Shown piece after piece: positions 11,701-21,728 of a stretch of DNA of 64,000 bases. The DNA comes from Silurus meridionalis. Lineage: Eukaryota; Chordata; Actinopteri; Siluriformes; Siluridae. Position 1 is the first letter of the stretch; each line of letters begins with the position of its first letter. A program made the translations under genes and the position numbers. The notes under the pieces are model-generated. The model saw only the letters and a program-made list of their open reading frames with translations, did no database searches and had not been told where the DNA came from. The stretch covers positions 4,708,889 through 4,772,888 of the forward strand of contig NC_060896.1 in the NCBI RefSeq assembly GCF_014805685.1, written 5' to 3'.

Positions 11701-14255
11701 GGGTTTTCCTGGTATTGATCCGCTTGTCATAAAACCCACCTGCTCCTACTGGGATTAAATGTAATAACCCATTAGCTTTATGTCTTATTAGGCTTTATGG
11801 CAGCTATGGAATACCTCTGAACAATAGATATCGGGATCAAACGATGGAATACGCTGTTTTCACAATGCTTGAACAGTCTAAATCCCGGTTCCACCCCAGT
11901 ACAGCATTTCCCCTGACGCCATAGGGCAGGCAGATGGCCACTTTCGAGGTCATTTCCTCCTTAAGAAACTTGCAACCTGTTGCTTGAAAACGTCCACCCA
12001 AACAACAAAGAGACATGGATATGCATGTGTGCTTGTACACACATTCCACACATAAATGCCGTCAACTTGCCATGACTAGGAGCAGACAATGAGCCAAAAC
12101 TATCATACCATGACACTTATTGTCTTTATAAAAAACTGCTTCAATTGTCCTATGATGTCTACAAAACTGTATTTTAACATAAAATATCAAAATACTGATT
12201 TGTATCATATCGCTCAGCAGTACCGAAAACCATCGCCTGTTCACTCGACTTTGGAGGATCACTGTATTATGTATTATGTACGGAGTGTTAAATGTTGAAG
12301 TGTTATCGACCCAGAATGCTACAATACCAATATTTGTAAAAAATCTCAGGTTTATGTTGAATTGAGCTGAAACCTGCGTTGTTTTAACGTCATCATGCAC
12401 CGTTGTGGCTTCTGTAAGTGCATCCACTACTGTGTGCGTTTCTGTATTTGTGTCCATTTTAGCCGGAAAAAGAAAAGCATTTCCACAGACATTGACAGAT
12501 CTTTTTTTTTCTTCATGTACACTTCTTTCTAATTTATGAAGTGAAGACGTGGCCTGCCAAGGACAAAAACAGAATTTTTAAACATGACTGGGGGAAAAGA
12601 ACAATTGGGTTTGTGCTCCTGCTTTATGTTCAAGTGTTCTGTGTAGATGTGAAGCACGACTTCTGAAAAAAAAGATATTGTCTGAAATTAATGATGAAAT
12701 TGTTTGAGTGTTGAAAGTCAGTTGCAGTCTCTATGTGTTCATGTGAGTTACTTATACAAAGCTCTATATTATTGTACAATTATAGCTGCATGTTCACCAA
12801 TTTTAGTTGAACCTACTTTTAAAAAATGGTTCAATTTAGGGTCTTTTTTGAGACTTGTTTTAAATATTAAGTAGTCTATGGCTTTGTATGAGTAGGGAAC
12901 ATGCAGCATTCCAGAGACCGCTCTCACGCTTTGCCCCCCTACTGTTCGTAAACTATTTAACTCCTTCCTGTAGACCATCAGAAACCTGCAGCTCCCCCTG
13001 TAGCTTGAGACAGAATAGGTACAATCTGTCTCAAGACAGAATGGACTAAAGTACCTGACTTTTTTAGCCATATGTAAATTCTCTCTGAAATGCTACTACA
13101 AAGTTGGAGGCACACGGTTGTAAAAAATGTCTTTGGCGGCAGAAGCATGAAATTTTCCCTTCACTTTAACTCGCATTGTTGCAGTGTTGTGTTTTGACAT
13201 TAAATGTTGTGTGCACACTATATGTAATAACCTATATGTATCAGTGTGTCTGTCCCAGTTAGTTTTGTTATTTTGTGTTATGTTGCTCTATGTAGCACCT
13301 TGGTCCTGGAGGAAGGTTGTTTCGTTTCACTGTGTACTGTACTGAATATGTCAGAAATGACAATTATAGATAATGTACTTACTTTAGGGAGCTTTAACGC
13401 CATGATTCTAGAAATTATTTAAAATCTATGTGTTTAATAATGTAAAAAGTATTAAATGGTGACAAGGTGACAAACCAGAACAAATCCAATAATCACGCTA
13501 TTATAATCAAGAATAGAGGTCAACTGATTTACCGATAGCTACAGTAGTTGGATCGGATTTGCCAATAAACGATTAATCAAACGATTAATCAAACGGAAAA
13601 AAACGTATCACTCCATGTAAAATAGTACTGAACTTTATTACAAAAATAAAAACCAGTACTGAATCATGAAAATGTGTTAAATGAAATGAATATGAATAAA
13701 TGAATTACATCAATAAATGTTGAGGAAAAGAAAAGACACATCCAATTATATTAATAAAATATTAAATAAAATAAAATAAATTACATCCAGAATGAATCAA
13801 AATGGACACTTCAACAAACAGCACATGGCTTCAGTGATTCACCTCTAGAAGCCGCTCTCGAACTGTATAATGACAATGGACATTCTCACCACTCTAGCAA
13901 CCCGGAAAAACTATCGGTATGGATATTACCTTAGAGCTGATAGTTCCAGCAATCAACTGCCCCAATTTATCGGCAAAAAAAAACCAATGAATCGGTCGAC
14001 CTCTAATCAAGAACACATAAAATCAAAAATGTACTATGTTACTGTTGGATCTGTGGTATTAATTATAGCGTGAACCTGTGTGTTTTTCAGTATTCCGGCT
14101 TTCAGCAGACGGCGGAGAAGTGCTTTGTGTGTGGACACCTCATCATGGAGATGGTACCTTATTTGTTTTGGGTTGTTTTTCTTTCTGTTTTTAATGATCA
14201 GTATTCAGATGACTCGTTTCAATCAGCAGTGTAATTAACAGCTATGTCTTAGCAG

Positions 14256-14293
<38 letters not shown>

Positions 14294-17164
14294 TCACTAT
14301 GATGTCAGGGAGGTGCTTTAGTTTTTTTATTTTTAAAGTAAATCAAATTAACACAGGAACCAGAAGTTTTTTTAACAGCAAGAAATTTTTCAGCAAAACC
14401 TCATGGGTTGTGCGTTTTTTATTTATGTACATATATATGTGTGTGTGTGTTTGTCTGTGTAGATCCTGCAGGCTCTTGGGAAGTCCTACCACCCAGGTTG
14501 TTTCCGCTGTGTCGTGTGTAAGGAGGGACTCGACGGAGTTCCCTTCACCGTTGACGTTGAGAACAACATCTACTGTGTTAAAGATTATCACACGTAAGTG
14601 GTTCTTCTTTAAAAGCAAGCATTTCATCACAAACAGAGTTGCGATATATAACCTCCAGATCCGTCCGGTTTTCCCCAATACATGCAGTTTCCCATTGTCG
14701 TATCTTTACACAGCTCCCGAACACACATTTATTCAGTTTTAATAAACACAAAAGCAGAAATGCTGCAATGTTTTGGATCAGAGGCATTTTAAATTTCACT
14801 GTGAAGTGGGTAAGTTGTGTTAAAGACTCCCACCGGTAATTAAACGTGTCAGAGGAAATATTCACCAAGCCTGCTTTCTAATTAAGCTCATGTTATTCTT
14901 GCAAAGCCTGCATGCTTACTTTTTTAGCATTTCTCCCATTTTCGTGTAAACCCAAAAACATGCACTGTATGCGGTGTATGCTCTTCTGGGAAGTTTTCTA
15001 ATGATCATCATAATAACCTCCACTCTTCTGGGGAGATGTTCTACTAGATTATGGAGTGTGCTTGTGGAGATTTGTGATCATTCAGCAACAAGGATGTAAG
15101 TAAAGTCAGGTACTGATTTAGGAAGAGGAGTCCTGGGGTGCAATCAGTGTTCCAATTCATCCCCGAGGTGTTCAATAGGGTTGACATCAGACAGACCTTC
15201 TCACCGCTCCAGCAACCCGGAAAAACTATCTGTATGGATTTTTCCCTAGAGCTGTTAGTTTCAGCAGGAGATCTTCCACTCCAACCTATATAAAGCATAA
15301 CAGGTTTGGGTCTCCTAGTTCAGGTAAAGGGAAAATGTAATGCTCCTACATCTAAACATGTTATATATAAGCGTTTGCTTTCAACTTTGTCACAGTTTGG
15401 GTCAGAACAACAGATGGCTAAAAAAGTCAGGTGTCCCGATATATTTTTTTTTCGGCCAAATAGTATATTTTTGCCATTTATTCAGTCCAGTCCAAAAACT
15501 TGTTCCAGCATGATAATGCCACTGTGAACAAAGCCAGCTTCATGAAGATGTGCTATTCATGAGTTTGAGTGAAAGATGTCCTGCTATGAGCTTAAAACCT
15601 ATTGAACACCTTTGGTATACATATTTTACTCTGACTGCACCCCAGGCCTCCTCACCTCACCTACATCAGTACTTTACCCACACCATTGTGTCTGAATGAG
15701 CACAAATCTCCACATGCACACTCAAAAATCTAGTCGAACATCTCCCCAGAAGAGTGGAGGTTACTATAGCAGCAAATTGGGACTAAATGTGAAATGCGAT
15801 GCTCATCATATATTCAGTTGTCCACAAACACTTGGCAATAAAATGTAAGTATTTATATTTCTCTTTCTGTATTTACAGAGTGTTCGCTCCAAAATGTGCA
15901 TCATGTGGTCAACCTATTCTCCCAGTTGAGGTAAGTGCTCTCATCACACGCTCCTTCTCCATGCTCCATTCTGCATCGCTTATTTTTCAGTCACTGAGTG
16001 TGTATGTGTGTGTGATGGGAATGTTTTTTTTTTCCCAGGGTTCAGAGGAGACCATACGGGTCGTGTCCATGGATAAAGACTACCATGTAGAGTGTTATCA
16101 CTGTGAGGTAAGGCTAAGAGAATGTGCGTGTTTACACCTTAGGAGTGTCTGAAACGTACATCAATGTACTCATAATATTTTAAGATTACAATTACGACAG
16201 AATTCAAGCTTGTGATCCTTCACTGTATCTTGTGAAGATTCAGGACTGCGAGAAACATGGACACAATGTAAATCATTCACCACAACATTACACTTTAAAA
16301 TGTGTGGAATAGAACCCTGTATGAGCTGTGGTTAAAAAAAAGAGCATTTGTGGGCAGGGTCATTGTTATGCGGGAACAGGTTTGGGACTCCTAGTTGAAG
16401 GAACCGCATATGGCTGGAAAAGTCAGGTGTCTCAATACTTTTGTTCATATAGTATATCTGATACTGTGCGTGGGGAAAACAATCTGACAGTAAAGTAATC
16501 TTGACTTTATTTTAATGTGTATATTTTATATATGGAATTATTTCTTTGCTGTTAGCATGTTTAAGTGCTAGCATATCAGAGACCCCGTCTCGTATTCCAC
16601 ACATCTCTGAGTGCTCAGGGGCGAAACTTTAGATTTAGCTAGTTTGATTTCTGCTTGTGATAACAAGTCGCTACATCGCACCAATTTTCATTTGCATAAA
16701 CCCAAAGGCCTCTGGGTGACCTACTTTCTTCTGCCAATAAACATAAAGTCACTTCAGTCACTGTAAATAAGCAAAATGTAATAATGAAGGGTCGTTGAAG
16801 GGCTGGTTTGCCCTCGTCAACCTCAGGTTAGAAGTTATGGGTATGTGGTAGAACTGATTTTTCCTTACAATTATAACACTGTTAGATTGAATTGTCGATT
16901 TTGATTGGCCAGTACGGTGTTGATTAATTCCCTGTAACAGACACTCTGACACTCTGCCATGGCTCAAAGCACAGGGTATATTCATGTGTATCAATGCATA
17001 CAGGTATTGTTTCTATAGTAAAATCTTTCTCATGGATTTCAAGGTAAGAAACGATTTAAAAGGTGTTTTTTTTGGAAAACGTCTCCAGTACCAGTGCTGT
17101 AACAGCTGAGGGAGATTGCGTGTTGTGGTTTCTCTGTAACAAGCTGTGCTTTTTGCCTTATTAA

Positions 17165-17243
<79 letters not shown>

Positions 17244-18701
17244 CCTAGACTTTATATGTTATGAATTTTTACGACGCATTTTAGCTTCACGTTAAAATTT
17301 TTTTTTTTTAATTGAAGATTACGAGATTAAAGTCGTAGCAATACGAGAATAAAGTCAAAATAATTTTTTTTCATAAAGTCAAAATTACGAGAATAAAGTC
17401 GTAGCAGTACGAGAATCAAGTTGAGATTACGAGAATATATTCGAAGCAATACGAGATTAAACTCTCAGTATTTTGAAAATAAAGTTAAAATGACAAGAAT
17501 AATGTAATTTGTTAACTTTAATGTCATGTTTGTCTCTCTGATATTTGTCTTCTCAATACATTTATTTTATACATAACCGCTGCAGTGTCCATTTATAATT
17601 TTATAAGTTATACGTATATACGTTATAAAATTATAACTCTGTGCTGATGAGCCAAAAGACAAAGAGTTTCCTCATTGTCTAACCTAAAGTAGAATTTAAC
17701 CAGAGATGGTAAAAGTACACATACTTCTCTCAAGTAAAAGTACAGATACTCATGTTTTAAAAGACTGCTAAAAGTAGAACTTTTTCACTCAAGTTAAAGT
17801 AAAGAAGTTTGGGCTCTGACATGTACTTAAGTAAAACGTAGTCATTGTAGGCGTAGTCATGAATGTATGCAGGTCAAGTTTGCATCGCATCCACATTAGC
17901 CCCATACTTCTTGTTGCCCAATGCCCTGCTCATTGTTAACTTCATAGCCTATCCTACGTCTGTGTGAGAGCCAGGAAATGATACACCAGTTAATTTGTGT
18001 AAACATTTAATGAGTAAAAAGTTGTGCAGAAAATAAATAGTGATGTAAAGTACCAGAAAAAAAATGGATTTAACCAAATTCTCCACATTCATTTTCTGCA
18101 AAACTGTGAATCGTTCCTTGATTGATGAGTTTTACCACTTTAAGCTCGTACTGCTACGACTTTCTTCTCAAAGTAGACCTTTTTCCAGTAAATTTCGACT
18201 CTATTCTGGAAATATTTTCACTTTATTCTCGCAATCGTAGGTATATTTTTTACGTGGCACTAAAATGCCGTCGTAACGTTTAATGTAAGAATAAACCGGT
18301 CAAAAGTGCGTCTTTAATTCAATTAAATTCAATGTTATTTGTATAGAGCTTTTTACAATGGACAGTGTTTTGAAAGCAGCTTTACACAGATAAACGTTAA
18401 TAAGGTTATAAAAAAAGTTTATTGCAGTATCCCTAATGAGTGAGCCAGTGGCAACTGTGGGAAGGGAAAAAAAAACTCCATGAGATGATGTGCGGAAGAA
18501 ACCTTGAGAGGAACCGGACTGAAAAGGGAACCCATCTTCTGGGTGTCCATTAATAATTTAATTTAAAATGTAATAACTTTATTAATACATGAAAAGAATT
18601 CAGAGGCTTTTTGAGGCATACATGTGCTTCGGCTGTTAAGGGAACAGAATGAAATAGGGCCCTGAAGGACTTAAATCATTGCTATGAAAACATCTTAACT
18701 T

Positions 18702-18757
<56 letters not shown>

Positions 18758-18918
18758 AATTTCAGGACTGCGGCCTTCAGTTAACTGATGAAGAGGGCCA
18801 CCGTTGTTACCCTTTGGAGGGTCACCTGCTGTGCCACACCTGTCACCTGCACCGGTTAAAAGCCTCCGGTCCGTCTCAACCAACGACCAGCTATCCACTT
18901 CATGTCACTGAGCTGTAA
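8775..18918 (+). CDS. wtip: Wilms tumour 1-interacting protein (LIM domain), 3' part
   Basis: Six coding exons: 8775-8842, 14091-14153, 14463-14593, 15879-15930, 16039-16107 and 18766-18918 (TAA at 18916-18918). All splice sites are GT-AG and the phases agree, giving 177 residues plus a split first codon. The first exon ends LIM1 ([11 protein letters not shown]...YCEEDFL). LIM2 follows complete (KCFVCGHLI ... [10 protein letters not shown] ... YCVKDYH), then LIM3 (KCASCGQPI ... [12 protein letters not shown] ... [11 protein letters not shown]). The tail ends HVTEL, a class I PDZ-ligand pattern. The arrangement is that of the Ajuba/LIMD1/WTIP group of zyxin-type proteins, adaptors at cell junctions and in the nucleus that act in Hippo, Wnt-PCP and corepressor pathways. 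I prefer WTIP over Ajuba or LIMD1 because of the C-terminus and because WTIP lies near GPI in human 19q13. The long N-terminus and first half of LIM1 are outside the window. LIMD1 or Ajuba is the main alternative. Confidence 0.88.
9036..9720. repeat. 36-bp minisatellite, about 19 units
   Basis: The unit is close to GGCACATAGGCCACACCTCC followed by TTTACTGGGATTGACT, repeated about 19 times with frequent substitutions and small indels. It lies in the wtip intron between the exons at 8775-8842 and 14091-14153. The units have diverged a lot, so the array is old. Confidence 0.9.
9721..13040. other. wtip intron without recognised repeats
   Basis: About 3.3 kb with no exon, microsatellite or transposon that I recognise. 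In this repeat-dense window it is one of the longest repeat-poor stretches. Segments 10280-10580 and 11540-11830 are compositionally balanced and could be conserved regulatory DNA, which is inference only. Confidence 0.4.
13041..13170 (+). mobile_element. Tc1-like copy, left-end fragment
   Basis: Matches the 5' part of the family seen at 20179: TGGACTAAAGTACCTGACTT, GCCATATGTAAATTCT, AAAGTTGGAGGCACACGGTT and TTTTCCCTTCACTTTAAC. The copy stops before the transposase-like region. Confidence 0.75.
13506..14013. mobile_element. hAT MITE with 8-bp target duplication
   Basis: The element at 13514-14005 (492 bp) has inverted termini TAGAGGTCAACTGAT and ATCGGTCGACCTCTA. It is flanked by the perfect 8-bp direct repeat ATCAAGAA at 13506-13513 and 14006-14013. 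An 8-bp duplication with such termini is the mark of hAT transposition. No transposase frame is present. Its right end is only 77 bp from the target duplication's far side to the wtip exon at 14091. A relative with its own duplication is at 38950-39312. Confidence 0.9.
14259..14288. repeat. (CA)n microsatellite
   Basis: Fifteen CA units in the 309-bp wtip intron between the exons ending at 14153 and starting at 14463. Confidence 0.97.
15011..15445 (-). mobile_element. Tc1-like copy (reverse) with hAT fragment inside
   Basis: Reverse-orientation copy of the Tc1-like family: CCACTCTTCTGGGGAGATGT at one end and AAAAAAGTCAGGTGTCCCGA at the other. At about 15194-15268 it carries a block (CAGCAACCCGGAAAAACTAT, CTAGAGCTGTTAGTTTCAGC) otherwise seen inside the hAT MITE at 13514-14005, so it is a composite. 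Lies in the wtip intron 14594-15878. Confidence 0.8.
15485..15845 (+). mobile_element. Tc1-like copy (forward)
   Basis: Carries the transposase-like segment TTGTTCCAGCATGATAATGC ... CATCTCCCCAGAAGAGTGGA and ends GTTGTCCACAAACACTTGGC. Together with the reverse copy at 15011-15445 it makes an inverted pair. It ends only about 35 bp before the wtip exon at 15879. Confidence 0.85.
16350..16455 (-). mobile_element. Tc1-like copy, reverse fragment
   Basis: Contains CGGGAACAGGTTTGGGACTC, CATATGGCTGGAAAAGTCAG and GTCTCAATACTTTTGTTCAT, the reversed left end of the family. In the last wtip intron. Confidence 0.8.
17168..17240. repeat. (AT)n microsatellite
   Basis: About 73 bp of uninterrupted AT, directly beside the fold-back element at 17269. 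Confidence 0.97.
17269..18276. mobile_element. fold-back DNA element with ACGAGAATAAAGTCGTAG motifs
   Basis: The left end TTACGACGCATTTTAGCTTC pairs with the right end TAAAATGCCGTCGTAA. Inside each end are copies of ACGAGAATAAAGTCGTAGCA (left) and their reverse, CTGCTACGACTTTCTTCTC (right). The middle, 17700-18000, holds a separate insertion starting CAGAGATGGTAAAAGTACAC, the same family as 27166 and 33908. No transposase is visible and the superfamily is unknown. Confidence 0.75.
17705..18000. mobile_element. hAT-like fragment nested in fold-back element
   Basis: Begins CAGAGATGGTAAAAGTACAC and contains GTACAGATACTCATGTTTTA and GGGCTCTGACATGTACTTAA, shared with 27166-27560 and 33908-34075. 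Its right end is not distinct. Confidence 0.6.
18305..18590 (+). repeat. pan-teleost interspersed repeat
   Basis: Contains ATTTGTATAGAGCTTTTTAC, GAAACCTTGAGAGGAACCGG and ACTGAAAAGGGAACCCATC. Related copies occur at 29575-29705, 55021-55290 and 57955-58080. Its class is uncertain. Confidence 0.7.
18705..18755. repeat. (TG)n at the wtip last-exon acceptor
   Basis: About 25 TG units on the coding strand, ending 10 nt before the acceptor AG of exon 18766-18918. It replaces most of the normal polypyrimidine tract. Confidence 0.96.
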
Positions 18919-19825
18919 ACACACACACACGCTCTCGCACACTTAATACAGTGCCACGAAGGGAGATGTGTGTGATTGTTTGTTGCTGCTCTCTCCATTG
19001 ACTCCTTCACTGAAATGAGGCCTAGACAGACAGACAGACAGGAAACACAGTGTCTTTCTATCTCGCTGTCCCTCTGCAGCTGCACCATGGAATGATGTCA
19101 AAGACTCAACCCTTGATCTTCATGGTCCCAGACACTTCCAAGGACACAACCAGCATATACAGCTACATTCCGAGAAAGAAAAAGCCTCACGAGTGGCCTT
19201 TCGCTGAAAATCTCGCACTTAACTTTTGTTGCTGTTGTTGTTTCACTCATTGCCTTCAAGTTGCACCGTTATTATCGTAACACCATTTTGTATTCATATA
19301 TACACAGTGTGCGGGATGTGATATGATACGATAGTGGTAAGGAATGCAAATCCTTGCACTGTGCTCACACTAAACACACACACACAGACTTTTACATTCG
19401 TGTGCCAGCATTTTAAGCAGACACATTCACAAATTTACACAAGCACATACACCTTAACATATCATATTTAACCCTATTGATATTCAGAGACATTTTACAC
19501 GAATGTAGAGGTTTTTCTTCTTTTTCAAAAATTTTTTTTGGCTCGTATCATTTCTAAACTGGTACTAGACTCCAGTGCGGTGTGTACGTTTTTCCCAACA
19601 CTGGTTTGTCTGGGAGGATACACGCTGGAGATGTGTTGCAGCTGTCGTGACAAAGGAAAGGATCGCTGTTCAGGTTTTTTTTCTTTTCTTTTCTACTGCT
19701 AAAAGCTCAATAGGTGCCGGTCTCACCTGAGTTTAACAGGATGGATGTGTGTCTGTGTGTATGTGAATATTCCCAGCATGCATCAGTGGCAGGGCCACTG
19801 TGAATGTAACTGTTTGCTTGGCCTT

Positions 19826-19827
<2 letters not shown>

Positions 19828-19875
<48 letters not shown>
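19828..19875. repeat. (GT)n microsatellite
   Basis: About 24 GT units in the presumed wtip 3' UTR. Confidence 0.97.
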
Positions 19876-19876
<1 letters not shown>

Positions 19877-19945
19877 TAAAGTGTCTTAAAATGCAACTGC
19901 TGATGGCAAACTGATGACAAACCAGCAAATCCTCCTTGTCATGGT

Positions 19946-19950
<5 letters not shown>

Positions 19951-20013
<63 letters not shown>
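19951..20013. repeat. (GT)n microsatellite
   Basis: About 31 GT units, 75 bp after the previous tract. Confidence 0.97.
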
Positions 20014-20015
<2 letters not shown>

Positions 20016-20178
20016 GCCAGTCACATGCATACAGGAGTCCTGCTGTAACACTACTGAGTGGACACAGGCAGGCAAAAAACCAATCCTGTCCTCGACATTA
20101 TCATTTCTAACACACACTTCCTGTGGAGCGAAACATTCCACTCAAAGTGCACAGAATATATTTTTTAACAATACTGAT

Positions 20179-20617
20179 ACACTAAATGGACAAAAGTATT
20201 GGGACACCTGACTTTTCCAGCCATATGTGGTTCTTCACCAAACTGTTACTACAAAATGTATAAGACGTCTTTGGATGTAGGAGCATGACATTTTCCCTTT
20301 CATTCGAAAACCTATGAAACCCAAAACCGTTCCAGCATGACAATGCTTCTGTGCACAAAGCCAGCTCCATGGGTTGGAAAGCAACATCTCCTGCCCTCAA
20401 ACCCTACCGAACACCTTCATCTCACCTACATCAGTATCTGTCTTTACTAACACTCACTGAATGAGCACAAATCTCCACAAGCACAAAATCTTCAAAATCT
20501 AGTGGAACATCTTCCCAGAAGAATAACAGAAATGGGGATTAAATGTGGAATGGGATGTTCAAAAAGCACATACCAGTTTTATGTTCAGGTGTCCACACAC
20601 CTTTGTCCATACAGTAA
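20179..20617 (+). mobile_element. Tc1-like copy in presumed wtip 3' UTR
   Basis: Nearly complete: starts ACTAAATGGACAAAAGTATT, continues with GACACCTGACTTTTCCAGCC, then the transposase-like core (CCGTTCCAGCATGACAATGC, AAAATCTAGTGGAACATCTT). It ends GGTGTCCACACACCTTTGTC. It has stop codons, so it is not functional. Confidence 0.85.
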
Positions 20618-21048
20618 ACAGTAAACCTATGCCTAACCCTATTTCTCCTCAAACCATTCCCAGAAGGGTCGTTTCACTTTTTTTTTTACGGGAACTGCAT
20701 ATAATTTTCTCTCCACGATGTCTTAATACGCTTAATACAAATAATGTATTTGTAACTATTTGATAGAACACAGGTAGAGTCCCTGTAAATAAACACTGCT
20801 AGCGTTTTTTTTTATTCCCTGCTTCAATCCGAAGTGTAGTTCTCAGAACGCGTCTCTCACCTTTCTGCTTTATTATTATTTTTTTTGTATCAATGTTCAA
20901 TGTTTTTTGGATTCCTTAGATATTTCATAAATAAATAAAAGGAAAGTAGATTTATTTATCTAAGCACGAGAAAAGGTTTAAAGTTATTTAATGTTAAAAG
21001 AAGTTGGGACATATCCTTTAACCATAGACAAGATCAATCTGCTTTTTC

Positions 21049-21054
21049 AATAAA
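21049..21054 (+). terminator. wtip: polyadenylation signal candidate for wtip
   Basis: AATAAA in TTTTTCAATAAAGTGG, followed by a GT-rich stretch (GCTGTGTGTTTTGAG) 25-40 bp later, which fits a downstream cleavage element. It is the last good signal before the transposon-rich intergenic DNA. Confidence 0.45.
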
Positions 21055-21129
21055 GTGGTTTTGTAGTTAACTTAATGCTGTGTGTTTTGAGTTACTGCAA
21101 CAGAAAATGTGTGTATGAGGAGGCGTAAA

Positions 21130-21650
21130 AAGTTTCAAGTCTAACGGTGTAACTGGTGCTATTCAGACACGTCTGATTTCATCATAGACCAAAGAGCAAA
21201 TTTTGTGTGAAACCGGCCAAATCTGCCACAGAGACGTTTGACGTTATGACGTATGTTTGACGATGCTGCAACGAGTCGTTCGATGTGTTTTGAGCGAACA
21301 TCACTGGAAGAATACGAGAGATCAGGAAGACCTTCAAACCCCCAAAAATATAGAATCTATTAGGCAACTTGTGCATGATGATCATCAGAGAACAATCCAC
21401 ATGATCTCACTTTTGCACCCACCCTACTTGCCAGATTTGACTTTTGCGGACTTCGCCCTTTTCCTGAAAATGAAGATTCAACTCAGAGTTCGCTGTTTTG
21501 ACTCCACTGTGGAGATCCAGCGAGAATAGCGAAAAGCTTGACACGCTTTGAAATGAAGACTTCCAGGACACATTCCAGAAGTGTCAGGAACACTGGGAGC
21601 TCTGTATTGGTGTACAAGGAGACTATTTTAAAGGTGATAGTGTGTAAACA
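21130..21650 (+). mobile_element. mariner deletion derivative
   Basis: The + strand keeps pieces of a mariner-type transposase. An N-terminal piece (IRQLVHDDHQRTIHMIS, from the DNA-binding half) is joined to a C-terminal piece (LHPPYLPDLTFADFALF, LKMKIQLRVRCFDS) near 21410. Most of the catalytic middle is missing. Mariner transposases normally have a catalytic aspartate in the PDL motif seen here. An inverted sister copy with the same junction is at 28190-28700. Confidence 0.8.
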
Positions 21651-21728
21651 TGGATAAATAAATTAAACAGATCTAGAACATTTTTGGTCACCTCATATTG
21701 GTGTGTGTGTGTGTGTGGTTTATCATTG

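Larger units (their letters stand above)
18919..21075 (+). other. wtip: probable wtip 3' UTR
   Basis: Follows the stop codon with no further coding exon. It holds two long TG tracts and a Tc1-like copy. AATAAA signals lie at 20788-20793, 20929-20938 and 21049-21054. Which one is used cannot be told from the sequence. Confidence 0.5.

Noticed and set aside
14299..14868. Frames on both strands around the wtip exon at 14463
   Set aside because: Wrong frames relative to LIM2; the true frame is fixed by [10 protein letters not shown] and the splice phases.
15799..16152. Single 117-codon frame across two wtip exons
   Set aside because: It contains two exons and a stop-free 108-nt intron with good GT-AG sites. 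LIM homology skips the intron, so it is not one exon.
18706..18918. Frame starting in the TG tract before the wtip last exon
   Set aside because: The upstream CVCV part is intron. Phase and homology place the exon start at 18766.
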